Source: Streptomyces roseirectus
GTDB lineage: Bacteria > Actinomycetota > Actinomycetes > Streptomycetales > Streptomycetaceae
Direction of reading: 5' to 3'
NCBI RefSeq assembly: GCF_014489635.1
Contig: NZ_CP060828.1
Coordinates: 1,550,001 to 1,614,000, forward strand
Length of the DNA stretch: 64,000 bases
The notes beneath the pieces are model-generated. The model saw only the letters and a program-made list of their open reading frames with translations, ran no database searches and had not been told where the DNA came from. Within the stretch, counting starts at the first letter, position 1. The number at the start of each line of letters is the position of its first letter. The translations under genes were made by a program, and so were the position numbers. Positions 44,401-53,598 of this stretch are shown piece after piece.

Positions 44401-45195
44401 ATGAATGCCCGCACCGAGCCTGGAGAAGAGGCGGGGCCCGCAGCGGCCCGGCCGCCGATAGTCCGCGAGCTGCTGCTTGTCGCAGGGCTCTTCCTCGTCT
44501 ACAAGTTCGGTCGCCAGCTGGCGACCGGGCACACCGGGGAAGCGTTCCGCAACGCGCACCACGTGTGGGACTTCGAACGCTGGGCCCGTCTCCCCTCCGA
44601 ACTCGACGTGCAGGACCTGCTGCTGCACGGCGACACCCTGGTGAAGGCCGCGAACACCTACTACGCGACCGTCCACTTCCCCGCCACCCTGGCCTTCCTG
44701 GTCTGGCTCTACCTGCGCCGCCCCGCCCACTACGTGTGGACCCGCCGGGTGCTGGCCGCCGTCACCGGCGCCGCGCTGGTCGGCCACCTCTTCTTCCCGC
44801 TGGCCCCGCCCCGGATGCTGGCCGGCACCGGCCTGATCGACACCGCGCGGGTCTACGGCCCCTCGGTGTACGGCCCGCCGCAGACGGACCACCTCTCCAA
44901 CCAGTTCGCGGCGATGCCGTCGCTGCACTTCGGCTGGGCCCTGATGCTGGCGATCGGCATGATCGTCGCCACCCGCTCGCGCTGGCGCTGGCTGTGGCTG
45001 CTGCACCCGGCGCTGACGCTGCTGGTGATCGTCGGCACGGCCAACCACTACTGGCTGGACGCGATCGTCGCGGGCGCGCTGCTCGGCCTGGCGCTGACGT
45101 TCATCAGGCCCCCTGGGACCCGTACCTCTCAGGTCGTACCGGCGCCTCAGGAGCAGGCCGAGCCGGTCAAGGAACTCGTGGGAGCGGGCCGATGA
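44401..45195 (+). CDS. PAP2-family phosphatase/phosphotransferase, membrane
   Basis: A 264-residue polytopic protein (about six helices) of the bacterial PAP2/AUR1-like group that acts on lipid phosphates or phosphoinositol transfer. The active-site motifs are AAMPSLHFGWAL (His in C2) and NHYWLDAIVAG (His in C3); C1 is the less conserved Arg-containing loop PLAPPRMLAG. ATG at 44401 has AAGG 8 nt upstream. It overlaps the DMT gene by 4 nt (ATGA), so both are translated together. Confidence 0.85.
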   Translation: MNARTEPGEEAGPAAARPPIVRELLLVAGLFLVYKFGRQLATGHTGEAFRNAHHVWDFERWARLPSELDVQDLLLHGDTLVKAANTYYATVHFPATLAFLVWLYLRRPAHYVWTRRVLAAVTGAALVGHLFFPLAPPRMLAGTGLIDTARVYGPSVYGPPQTDHLSNQFAAMPSLHFGWALMLAIGMIVATRSRWRWLWLLHPALTLLVIVGTANHYWLDAIVAGALLGLALTFIRPPGTRTSQVVPAPQEQAEPVKELVGAGR

Positions 45196-46316
45196 GCGCC
45201 ACCCTCGTAGCCGTCGTCCTGTCGCTGTTCTCGGCGGTGGCGTACGCCGCCGCGGCCGTCGCGCAGGAGCGCCTGGCGTCCCGGTCGTCCGGGGCGGGGC
45301 TGCTGCGGATGGTCCGGCGCGGCGCCTGGTGGGGGTCGGTGCTGCTGAACGGCGGGGGCGCGCTGCTGCACGTCGTGGCTCTCAAGTACGGTCCGCTGAC
45401 CGTGGTGCAGCCGCTGGGCGCGCTGACGCTGGTGGCCGCGGTGCCGCTGGGCGCGCGGATCGCCGGGCGCCGGGTGAGCCGGGCCGAGTGGCGCGGGACC
45501 GCGTTCACGCTCGCCGGGCTCGCCGCGATCCTGGTCGTCGCGTCGGGGCCCGCGCCCAAGGCGGTGCTGGACGGGTCGCAGTCGGTGGCCGTCGCCGCCG
45601 CGACGGTCGCGGTGATCGCGTTCCTCGCCCGGCCCGGCGCCAAGCCCGGCCTGCGGCACGCCACCGCGTCCGGGTTCGCCTCGGGCGTCGCCTCCGCGCT
45701 GACCCAGACGGTGACCGTCGCCCTGACCGACGGCTCGCTGCCGCTCTACCAGGTGCTGGGCATCGGGCTGCTGGTCGCCGCGTTCGCCACGGCCGGCCTG
45801 CTGCTGTCGCAGACCGCCTACCAGGACGGCCTCGGCGCCCCGCTCGCCATGGTCACCCTCTCCAACCCGGTCGCCGCCGCCGTCGTGGGCCTCACCCTCC
45901 TCGGTGAACGCCTCCAGGGCGGGCCCGCCGGCATCCTCCTCGCCCTCGCGGGCGCGGGCCTCGCGGGCTGGGGCGTGGTCCTGCTGTCCCGGGCGACCCC
46001 GCAGCCGGCTCCGGTCGTAGTACCGGAGGACGACGCCGTGGCCCTCGTACCGGAGTCGTACGGGTATGACGACGACGGCGCCCGCGCCGGGGACAGGGCC
46101 GACGTCCCCGACGTCCCCGACGCCCCCGGCGTCCCTGGCGCCCCCGGCGACATCGTCGTCCCCGACCACATCGTGCTCCCGGAGCCCGCCGGTGTCCCCC
46201 ACGCCGAGGAGCACCCCGTCGCGGCGGTCCTCGCGCTGCACCCGGACTCGGCCTCCCAGGAACCGGCCCTGCTGCCCCGCCCGACGACGGGCCCCGGACA
46301 GCTCACGGCGCTGTAG
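45192..46316 (+). CDS. DMT/NIPA-like membrane transporter
   Basis: A 374-residue protein with nine or ten hydrophobic helices in two EamA-like halves (SLFSAVAYAAAAVAQ, GGALLHVVALKYGPLTVVQP, VTLSNPVAAAVVGLTLLGERL), as in DMT and NIPA Mg2+-transporter-like proteins. The last 90 residues are a hydrophilic, Asp/Pro/Val-rich cytoplasmic tail with VPDVPDAPGVPGAPG-type repeats. Substrate unknown; with the PAP2 enzyme it may handle a lipid-linked or phosphorylated metabolite. Confidence 0.8.
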   Translation: MSATLVAVVLSLFSAVAYAAAAVAQERLASRSSGAGLLRMVRRGAWWGSVLLNGGGALLHVVALKYGPLTVVQPLGALTLVAAVPLGARIAGRRVSRAEWRGTAFTLAGLAAILVVASGPAPKAVLDGSQSVAVAAATVAVIAFLARPGAKPGLRHATASGFASGVASALTQTVTVALTDGSLPLYQVLGIGLLVAAFATAGLLLSQTAYQDGLGAPLAMVTLSNPVAAAVVGLTLLGERLQGGPAGILLALAGAGLAGWGVVLLSRATPQPAPVVVPEDDAVALVPESYGYDDDGARAGDRADVPDVPDAPGVPGAPGDIVVPDHIVLPEPAGVPHAEEHPVAAVLALHPDSASQEPALLPRPTTGPGQLTAL

Positions 46317-46485
46317 CCGGCACGGCGCCGTAGCCGACGCCTCGCCCGCCCCCGCGCCGCACTCCGACCGGACCGCCGGACAGTCGGCCGTGCCTCGGGA
46401 CTGCCCCTTCGGACCTTCACGGGCGACGGGCTCTCCCGTACCAAGGTGAGGCAGCGAAGGCGGTCAGATCTGAGGTGGGGGCAGC

Positions 46486-48183
46486 GTGCGTGCGAAGAAG
46501 GAGCGGCCGGAGGAGTTCGCCGAGGGCCGGCGCGCGGCGGGCGCGGCCCGGGAGCCCGGCGTGGGCGCGCCCCTCGTGCCCGGGGCGCTCTCCCCGCGGG
46601 CGCTCGCGCCGATGCAGCGGGCCGTCGGCAACGCGGCCGTCGCGCGGATGATCCAGCGGCAGCGCGACGAGGGCGGACAGGACGAGCGGCCCGTGCAGCG
46701 GTCGTCGGTGCCCGACGTGCTGCGCTCGCCCGGCCGGCCGCTGGCGGAGCCGGTGCGGGCGGACATGGAGCGGCGGCTCGGGGCGGACTTCTCCGAGGTG
46801 CGGGTGCACGACGGCGCGGCCGCGCAGCGGTCGGCCACGGAGGTCGGGGCGCGGGCGTACACGTCCGGGAACCATGTGGTGATCGGGGCGGGCGGCGGGG
46901 ACCGGCACACGCTCGCGCACGAGCTGGTGCACGTGGTGCAGCAGCGTTCGGGCCCTGTGTCGGGGACGGACAACGGGGCGGGGCTGAGCGTGTCCGACCC
47001 GTCGGACCGGTTCGAGCGGGAGGCGGAGTCGACCGCGCGCCGCGTGATGTCCGGGTCCGCCCCGGCACCGGCTCGGCCGGGCACGGTTCAGCGGGCGGCG
47101 GGAACGGCCGTCCAGCGCATGGTGAACGAGGAGGACGCCGCGCCCGCGCAGGCCGTCGACCCGCTGACGGACTTCGCCGCCGCCCGGTACGACCCCGGCG
47201 CCGAACAACCCATCACGCCCGGCGCCCGCGCGGACGTGCTCCGGCAGATCGCGTGGGAGGACCACTGGGCGCCCATCTCGGCGGTGTGCGCGAAGTACCA
47301 CTACACGATCGCCGTGCGCGAGACCGGCGAGTACTCGATCAAGCGCATCGCGGAGGGCGCCAAGCCCAAGCCGCACACCATCCTGGAGAAGTCGATCAAG
47401 CCCGGCTCGGTGAAGAAGGAGTACGGCCCGGGGAGCAAGCGGCCGGACCAGGACCTCGGCCAGGTGCTGGCCTGGCTCGACCGGGAGGACCTGTCCGGAT
47501 TCGTCGGGCACTGGGGAGCGGAAGGGCTGATGGGGGTGCGTATCGACCACCCGTCCCAGGAGGTCCTGGACCTGGGGATCGTGCGGACGGGGGCCCGTGG
47601 CGAGCAGTACGTGCCGATGACGGTGCTGGAGCCGGGCGGCGGCCAGGCGCTGACCGCCCTGAAGTCCCTCGGCAACTGGAAGACGTACCTCTACACCGGC
47701 GACTACGACCTGCACGAGGCGTACTCCACGATGGGTGCCATGGCCGGCGGCGGCCAGATCGCCGAGGCGTCGACCGAGAAGGTCAACCTGCTCAACCGGC
47801 TCAACGCCGGGGTCGCCGCCCACTCCGACACCCCGGTGCGGCGCGAGGGCACGGCCGTCATGGGCGAGCACGGGCTGCACATGGAGAACTCCGCGTACGC
47901 CATGTTCCAGCACGGCGACCAGGCCACGTACCGGATGAACCAGTACCTGGAGGCGCAGGCCGCCGAGCTGAAGCCGCTGGTCGCGCCGCTGGTGAAGGCG
48001 GTGGCCACGGAGAGCGACGAGCCCATGGGGTGGTGCCGGTGGGGTCAGTGGTACGTCACCCGCAACAAGGCCGAGCACAAGGCGCTACGGGAGAAGTGGG
48101 GACTGACCCCACCCAACACATGGAGCGACGACGCGGTGCGGCGCACGGAGCAGGGCGACTACCGGACGGCCAAGTACATCTGA
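46486..48183 (+). CDS. eCIS-core (DUF4157) protein with C-terminal edema-factor/ExoY-like cyclase domain
   Basis: 565 residues, no signal peptide. Residues 40-60 (MQRAVGNAAVARMIQRQ) and 85-153 form the DUF4157 module (PLAEPVRADMERRLGADF, VRVHDG, HTLAHELVHVVQQR with HExxH at 145-149) found in contractile-injection-system cargo and polymorphic toxins. After a VQR-rich linker, residues about 245-540 resemble calmodulin/actin-activated toxin cyclases. Visible are a Lys-rich segment (EKSIKPGSVKK, 301-311), GHWGAEGLMG (341-350), TGDYDLH (404-410, paired Asp406/Asp408 like TADYDLF in edema factor), LLNRLNAGV (435-443) and MGEHGLHMEN (459-468, like NHGTEQDN). It would make cAMP or another cyclic nucleotide in a target cell. 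Similarity is by eye; GTG start with GAGGTGGGGG upstream. It stands alone. Confidence 0.75.
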   Translation: MRAKKERPEEFAEGRRAAGAAREPGVGAPLVPGALSPRALAPMQRAVGNAAVARMIQRQRDEGGQDERPVQRSSVPDVLRSPGRPLAEPVRADMERRLGADFSEVRVHDGAAAQRSATEVGARAYTSGNHVVIGAGGGDRHTLAHELVHVVQQRSGPVSGTDNGAGLSVSDPSDRFEREAESTARRVMSGSAPAPARPGTVQRAAGTAVQRMVNEEDAAPAQAVDPLTDFAAARYDPGAEQPITPGARADVLRQIAWEDHWAPISAVCAKYHYTIAVRETGEYSIKRIAEGAKPKPHTILEKSIKPGSVKKEYGPGSKRPDQDLGQVLAWLDREDLSGFVGHWGAEGLMGVRIDHPSQEVLDLGIVRTGARGEQYVPMTVLEPGGGQALTALKSLGNWKTYLYTGDYDLHEAYSTMGAMAGGGQIAEASTEKVNLLNRLNAGVAAHSDTPVRREGTAVMGEHGLHMENSAYAMFQHGDQATYRMNQYLEAQAAELKPLVAPLVKAVATESDEPMGWCRWGQWYVTRNKAEHKALREKWGLTPPNTWSDDAVRRTEQGDYRTAKYI

Positions 48184-48213
48184 CCCGGCCGCCCCGTACC
48201 CGTCATACCCGTA

Positions 48214-50235
48214 CTACTCCGTGACGATCGCCGGGTCGCTCACGCCCGGCCGCCCGTTCTCCACGTGTCCGGCGAACCGGCGCAGGAACGTGGACGAGGC
48301 GTGCGAGGTGACCGTCAGGTCGTACCAGCGGTGCCCCTTGCCGGTTCCGACCGTGCGCTTGAGGACGGCGTGCGGGCGGAGCTTCACCGTGGTCGTCCGG
48401 GAGCGGTAGGCGTCGGTGACGCGGAGTTCGACCGTCTGCCCGGACGTGTTGGTGAAGGTCAGTTCGACGTGGTCGCCGACGTGGCGGGCGACGACCTCAG
48501 GGCCGGCGTGCGCGGTCTCCCCCTTGAAGGCGCGCAGGAAACCGGCCGGTCCGTGGACCGTGAGGTCGTAGGAGGCGCCCGTGAAGGTGTCGGAGATCTT
48601 CTTGCCGGCCTCGGTCGTGTAGCTCCGGGGAGTGACGCCGGCCGTGGTGACGAGGAACGCGCCCCCGGCGTGCGCCCCTGAGGCGAACGTCAGGGCCAGC
48701 GCGCCAGAAGAGACCTTCGCGTCGACGCTGGGCGCGTACCTGAGCGGCCTGGTCGGACGGTGGCCGCGCTCCTGCCGGGGCAGCGCGGGATGGGCCGGCG
48801 GGACCGGGACGTAGTCGGGGTGCCGTTCGCGGTCGGCGGGCTCGTACGCGGCCGTCGGCGGCAGCTCGACCGCGCGGACGTCCTTGCGGGAGAAGTCGAA
48901 CGCGGCCGTCAGGTCGCCGCAGACCGCGCGGCGCCACGGCGAGATGTTCGGCTCGTGGACGCCGAACCGGCGCTCCATGAAGCGGATCACCGAGGTGTGG
49001 TCGAAGGTCTCGGAGCAGACGTAACCGCCCTTGCTCCAGGGCGAGACGACGATCATCGGGACGCGCTGGCCGAGCCCGTAGGGGCCGGCGACGTGGCCCG
49101 CCGCGTCGCCGGTGAACAGGTCGGGGCCGGTCGGGGCCGTGGAGCGGCCCTGCTCGGGGAAGGGCGGCACGACGTGGTCGAAGAAGCCGTCGTTCTCGTC
49201 GTAGGTGATGAACAGGGCCGTCTTCGCCCACACCTCGGGGTTCGCGGTGAGCGCGTCGATGACCTGGGAGATGTACCAGGCGCCGTAGTTCGCGGGCCAG
49301 TTGGGGTGCTCGGTGAACGCCTCGGGGGCGGCGATCCAGGAGATCTGCGGCAGCTTGCCCGCCTTGACGTCGGCCTTGAGCTGCGCGAAGTAGCTCTCGC
49401 CGGCCTTCGCGTTCGTACCCGTACGGGCCTTCTCGTACAGGGCGTCGCCGGGCTTGGCGTTCTGGTACTGGGTGAAGTACAGGAGGGAGTTGTCGCCGTA
49501 GTTGCCCCGGTAGGCGTCCTGGATCCAGCCCCAGCCGCCCGCCTTGTCGAGGCCGTCGCCGGTGTCCTGGTAGATCTTCCAGGAGACGCCCGCCTTCTCC
49601 AGGCGCTCCGGGTACGTCGTCCAAGAGTAGCCCGCCTCGTCGTTGCCGAGGACCGGGCCGCCGCCCTTGCCGTCGTTTCCGGTGTAACCCGTCCACAGGT
49701 AGTACCGGTTGGGGTCGGTCGAGCCGATGAACGAGCAGTGGTAGGCGTCGCAGATGGTGAACGAGTCGGCGAGCGCGTAGTGGAACGGTATGTCGCCGCG
49801 CTCCAGGTACGCCATCGTCGTCGAGCCCTTCGAGGGCACCCACTTGTCGTACTTGCCGCCGTCGAACGCGGCGTGGCCGTCGTTCCAGCCGTGCGGGAGG
49901 TCCTGGACGAAGGCGAGGCCCAGGTCGTCGTGGTCGGGGCGGAAGGGCAGGACGTCCTTCTTGCCGTCCGACTGGTACCACACCGGCTTGCCGTCCTGGC
50001 GGGTGACGACCGGACGCGGGTCGCCGAAGCCGCGCACGCCGCGCATCCGCCCGAAGTAGTGGTCGAAGGAGCGGTTCTCCTGCATCAGGACGACGATGTG
50101 CTCGACGTCCTCGATCGACCCCGTCCGATGGTTCGCGGGCAGCGCCGCCGCCCGCTCGATGCTCCCGGACAGCGCGGTGAACGCCGTGGTGGCACCCGCG
50201 AGTTGGAGAAAGCGGCGCCGGTTGACCTCTGACAT
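48214..50235 (-). CDS. plcC: Tat-exported phosphocholine-specific phospholipase C
   Basis: 673 residues. The twin-arginine signal NRRRFLQLAGATTAFTAL is followed by the alkaline-phosphatase-superfamily catalytic domain of AcpA/PlcC enzymes (DVEHIVVLMQENRSFDHYFG with metal and nucleophile residues, DSFTICDAYHCSFIGSTDPN, FITYDENDGFFDHVVPP, FDHTSVIRFMERRFG). Two C-terminal DUF756 beta domains follow (about 490-575 and 585-665). It releases phosphocholine from phosphatidylcholine or sphingomyelin outside the cell, for phosphate gain or membrane attack. It corresponds in my memory to SCO6691. It converges on the DUF4157 gene. Confidence 0.92.
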   Translation of the reverse strand: MSEVNRRRFLQLAGATTAFTALSGSIERAAALPANHRTGSIEDVEHIVVLMQENRSFDHYFGRMRGVRGFGDPRPVVTRQDGKPVWYQSDGKKDVLPFRPDHDDLGLAFVQDLPHGWNDGHAAFDGGKYDKWVPSKGSTTMAYLERGDIPFHYALADSFTICDAYHCSFIGSTDPNRYYLWTGYTGNDGKGGGPVLGNDEAGYSWTTYPERLEKAGVSWKIYQDTGDGLDKAGGWGWIQDAYRGNYGDNSLLYFTQYQNAKPGDALYEKARTGTNAKAGESYFAQLKADVKAGKLPQISWIAAPEAFTEHPNWPANYGAWYISQVIDALTANPEVWAKTALFITYDENDGFFDHVVPPFPEQGRSTAPTGPDLFTGDAAGHVAGPYGLGQRVPMIVVSPWSKGGYVCSETFDHTSVIRFMERRFGVHEPNISPWRRAVCGDLTAAFDFSRKDVRAVELPPTAAYEPADRERHPDYVPVPPAHPALPRQERGHRPTRPLRYAPSVDAKVSSGALALTFASGAHAGGAFLVTTAGVTPRSYTTEAGKKISDTFTGASYDLTVHGPAGFLRAFKGETAHAGPEVVARHVGDHVELTFTNTSGQTVELRVTDAYRSRTTTVKLRPHAVLKRTVGTGKGHRWYDLTVTSHASSTFLRRFAGHVENGRPGVSDPAIVTE

Positions 50236-50432
50236 GGGTGACCTCTCGACCTCGGCTGTTTTCGTTCCGGCCGGTTCGTGTCGGAATGCGTGCGCCTGGA
50301 GTGTCGCGAGGGGCGTCGAACGGGCGGGGTGGGGCGGGTGGCGGTGGCGTGAAGGGGGCGGGTACGGGCGGGGACGGGGAGGTCAGGGGGAGGTAAGGGG
50401 CTTACTCCGCCAGGAGGCGGCCGGCCGGAGGG

Positions 50433-52526
50433 TCACCGGCCCAGGAGGAGGATCAGGACGACGAAGAGGGCGAGCAGGCCCAGGCCGAACGTGACGATCT
50501 TCGCGGTGTCGTCCGGCGGCGAGGGGGTGTGGCGGGCGGGGTCCGGGAGGGGCGGGCCGGGGTGCGGGAGCGGTGGGCCGGGGTGCGGGGGTGCGGTCGG
50601 GACGGCGGGCGGGGGCGCGAACTCGCCCACGGGGCAGGCCGGTTCGCCGTCCGCCTCGGGGAGGATCCCCTCCCACGGCCGGTGCCTCGCCAGGTCACGC
50701 CACAGTGGGGCGGGGAGGTCGGGCGCGGGGTCCTGTTCGAACAGGGCGCGGCGCCAGAACTCGCGGACGTCCGGGTGCTGCGGCCGTTCCAGCGTGTCGA
50801 GGATCCGGCCCACCGCTCCCGCCAGTTCGGGGCGGCGCAGGTAGGGCAGTACCGCCCAGCGGAACATCCGTACCGCGCCGGCGGCTCCCCCGTGCCGGTC
50901 GTTCTTCTCGGCGAGGGCCGTGCGCCAGGCGTGGCGCAGGTACACGCCGTGGCCGATCACCGTCGCCGCGAGGGTGAGGGCCTCGCCGAACGTCCGCCAC
51001 CGCGTCCGCCGCTCCAGCGCCCACAGGATCGCGCGCGCGGCCTCGGGGGGCAGATCGGTGCGGGCGAGTTCGGCGCAGAGGGTGTGGTCGGGGAGGCGGT
51101 CGAGGTGCGTCAGGGCGGCGAGGAGGGGTTTCGGGTCCTGCCGGGTGACGTGCTGCCGCCACCACTCCGGGGAGGAGTACTTGGTGACACGGCCCAGCCT
51201 GCGGGTGCGGTAGGGGAGCTGGCGTTCGGGGAGGGAGGGGGGTGCGGAGGGCGCGGGCGGCGGGGCGCCGGTGTCCTCGGCGGGGGTACCGGAGTCGTAC
51301 GGGTCGTAGGGGTCGTACGGGTCGTAGGACCTGGGGAGGGGAGGGAGGGGCGGCAGGAGAGGGAGGGGGGCGACGGGGTCGTACGCGGCGACGGGGGGCA
51401 GGGGGTCGGGCGGGGGTGACAGGGGTTGCACGGGGGCTACGGGTACTACGGGCTCGGCCTCGGGCAAGGACACCGGCTCAGGCACGGACACAGGCACCGG
51501 CTCAGGCACCACCGGCGCTACGGGTACTACGGGTACTACGGGTACTACGGGTACTACGGGATCGTCCTCCCCCACAGACACCCGCTCCGACGCCACCACC
51601 CCCGCACCCCCACCACCCCCCAACCCCAAAATCAACGCATCCAACCGCTCCCCCACCCCCACCCCCACCCCCGGCTCCCCCGGCCCCGGACACCCCCGCA
51701 GCACCTCACCCACCACCCCACCCCGCCCCGGCTCCGCGAGGAACAGCTCCACCAGCCGCGCGGCGACTTCGCGGGCCTCGTCACGGGGCGCGTCGCCGAA
51801 GGTGATCCGCTCCACGTCGGACCCTCCGACGGCCGACCGGGGCCACTCGGGCACGCACACGAGCCGCAGCCGCGCGTCGTCCTGGGTGTCGAAGGTGGCG
51901 TACGTGAGGAAGGCGTCCCCCAGCCACTCCCCCAACATCGCGCACACCCCCCAGATCAGCAGGGGCGCGTAGTTGACGTTCTCCAGGTCGTGGATGTCGC
52001 GCCGCAGGAACGTCAGCCGGCGCTGCGGCGTGCGGATGAGCTGGGCGACGGCCGCTTCGAGCGGCGTCCGGATCGCGGCCACGCCCTCCAGATAGACGGG
52101 CAGCGCCTCGTCGAACCGGCGCCGCACGGCGTCCGCGGGGAACGGGTCGAGCGTCCCGGACGCCGTGTCGGGCACGCCCAGCCACTCCCAGTGCCGCATG
52201 GCCAGCGTGACGGAGTCGCGCGCGCTGAGCAGCGCGGGGTCGCCGACGAGGGCGCGCGAGACGGTCGACTCCCGCCCGCGCGCGTCCAGCGAGGGCCTGC
52301 GGTGGACGACGACGGCGTCCCCGGTCGCGGGGTCGAAGCACCGCACGACGCTGGGCCGGCGGCTCTTCGCGCCCTCGACGCGCAGCAACGGCGCGAGCAG
52401 GGCCCGCAGTTCCTCGGCGCGCGCCTCGCCGCAGGAGTGCGCGGCGGCGGCGATGCCGGTGACGTACCGGTCGCGGTTGCCCTCCCAGCGGAACAGCAGC
52501 CGGTGGACCTCAGCGGAGTCCGCCAC
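50433..52526 (-). CDS. GAP1-like (GTPase-associated protein 1) protein, C-terminal membrane anchor
   Basis: 697 residues. The N-terminal 270 residues (VHRLLFRWEGNRDRYVTG, MRHWEWLGVPDTAS, PQRRLTFLRRDIHDLENVNY) match my recollection of the GAP1-N2 and GAP1-M domains named in NTP-dependent conflict systems. A long Val-Pro/Pro/Tyr-Asp low-complexity linker (about 280-455, with VVP and YDP repeats) leads to a helical domain (YSSPEWWRQHVTRQDPK, ILWALERRTRWRTFGEA) and one C-terminal helix (IVTFGLGLLALFVVLILLLG, 677-696). No enzyme motif is seen. The GTG start lies 17 nt inside the end of the GTPase gene, so it is translated after the GTPase and probably partners it at the membrane. Last gene of the operon. 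Confidence 0.7.
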   Translation of the reverse strand: MADSAEVHRLLFRWEGNRDRYVTGIAAAAHSCGEARAEELRALLAPLLRVEGAKSRRPSVVRCFDPATGDAVVVHRRPSLDARGRESTVSRALVGDPALLSARDSVTLAMRHWEWLGVPDTASGTLDPFPADAVRRRFDEALPVYLEGVAAIRTPLEAAVAQLIRTPQRRLTFLRRDIHDLENVNYAPLLIWGVCAMLGEWLGDAFLTYATFDTQDDARLRLVCVPEWPRSAVGGSDVERITFGDAPRDEAREVAARLVELFLAEPGRGGVVGEVLRGCPGPGEPGVGVGVGERLDALILGLGGGGGAGVVASERVSVGEDDPVVPVVPVVPVVPVAPVVPEPVPVSVPEPVSLPEAEPVVPVAPVQPLSPPPDPLPPVAAYDPVAPLPLLPPLPPLPRSYDPYDPYDPYDSGTPAEDTGAPPPAPSAPPSLPERQLPYRTRRLGRVTKYSSPEWWRQHVTRQDPKPLLAALTHLDRLPDHTLCAELARTDLPPEAARAILWALERRTRWRTFGEALTLAATVIGHGVYLRHAWRTALAEKNDRHGGAAGAVRMFRWAVLPYLRRPELAGAVGRILDTLERPQHPDVREFWRRALFEQDPAPDLPAPLWRDLARHRPWEGILPEADGEPACPVGEFAPPPAVPTAPPHPGPPLPHPGPPLPDPARHTPSPPDDTAKIVTFGLGLLALFVVLILLLGR
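51519..51560. repeat. 9-bp tandem repeat (tactacggg), about 4.7 copies
   Basis: A microsatellite in the GAP1-like gene encoding consecutive VVP units on the minus strand; a further copy lies near 51428-51446. The same nonamer occurs as coding sequence on the plus strand of the DUF2510 gene (about 41718-41755). Length may vary by slippage without frameshift. Confidence 0.65.
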
Positions 52527-53598
52527 CGCTCACCCCTCCCGCGCCGCTCTCCTTGGTGAACATCCCGCACATGGCGAGGATCGAGACGAGCGGCCCCAGC
52601 ACCCGCCGGGAGCGCACCCCTTGGGGGAAGTGGCTGTCGCGGGCGCTGCCCCCGGTCGCGGACGCGAAGTGCAGGGTGCAGCGCAGGGCGCTGTCGAAGG
52701 GCCGCAGCCAGCCGGGGTCGGCGTGGCGGCGCAGGAAGGCGTAGGCGTCGCGGCTCTCCTCGCGCAGCGCGCGCGGGTCGTGGGCGGAGTCCTGGGCGAG
52801 CCAGCGGTCGACGGGCGGTTCGAAGCGCAGCAGGTCGGCCTTGCCGACGACGAGGGCGCAGGGGATGTCGAGGTAGCCGTCGCGCAGCGGGAGCCGGTCG
52901 AGGACGGTCTCGAACGCCGGGTCGCTGCCGGTGAGTTCGAGTCCGGCGTCCTTGCGGGGTTCGTCGAGGTGGGGCAGGCGCAGGGCGAGCAGCGGGTCGA
53001 CGACGAAGACGAGGGCGTCGACGCCGAGGAGGAAGCGCAGCAGGCTGTCGGTGCGGATCAGGTCCTCGCCGCCGAGGTCGAAGAAGGCGACGGGCCGTAC
53101 CTGCCGGTCGGCGCCGGTGAGCAGCAGCGCTTCGACGAACTCGGCGAACGACGTCTGTCCGGTGCCCTCCAACTGCCGTCCCTGGCGCAGCCGGACGACG
53201 CGTTCACGGACGAACGCGGCGTGGTCGGCGGGGTTCACGGACTGCCAGCGCACGTCGTAGGGGTCGAGGCCGCCGCCGATGACCTCGGCGACCATCTGGG
53301 TGAGGAGGTGGCTCTTGCCGCTGCCGGAGGCGCCGATCATGGCGATGGTCAGGGGGCGGCCGTGGGTGAGGTAGGGGACGGGGATGAAGTGGGGTGCGCC
53401 CGACTCGCCGCCGGCGCACGCCTGGAACGCGGAGCGCAGGATGTCGGCGCGGCGCAGGGGGCTGACGAGGTCGGCGGGGTCGAGGCGTTCGTACTGCTGG
53501 GTCTCGGTGCGGCGGTGCAGGCGTGCCTCGTCGTAGTGGACGTGTTCGAGGCAGTAGGGGCACAGGATCCGTTCGTGGGTGCCGGCGGGCGCGGTCAT
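52510..53598 (-). CDS. P-loop GTPase with N-terminal Cys-pair (double-GTPase-2-like)
   Basis: 362 residues. It begins with CPYCLEH (Cys13, Cys16), a reduced zinc-ribbon head, then a P-loop domain: Walker A IGASGSGKSHLLT (89-100), Walker B-like VAFFDLGGEDL, hydrophobic ALVFVVDPL, and VVGKADLL in the position of the base-specificity NKxD motif. These traits fit the TRAFAC-type GTPases linked to GAP1 proteins and the distinct GTPase that accompanies FtsZ-like/vWA clusters. It would act as a GTP switch for the tubulin-like and GAP1-like partners. Its ATG overlaps the kinase-like stop by one base. Confidence 0.78.
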   Translation of the reverse strand: MTAPAGTHERILCPYCLEHVHYDEARLHRRTETQQYERLDPADLVSPLRRADILRSAFQACAGGESGAPHFIPVPYLTHGRPLTIAMIGASGSGKSHLLTQMVAEVIGGGLDPYDVRWQSVNPADHAAFVRERVVRLRQGRQLEGTGQTSFAEFVEALLLTGADRQVRPVAFFDLGGEDLIRTDSLLRFLLGVDALVFVVDPLLALRLPHLDEPRKDAGLELTGSDPAFETVLDRLPLRDGYLDIPCALVVGKADLLRFEPPVDRWLAQDSAHDPRALREESRDAYAFLRRHADPGWLRPFDSALRCTLHFASATGGSARDSHFPQGVRSRRVLGPLVSILAMCGMFTKESGAGGVSGGGLR

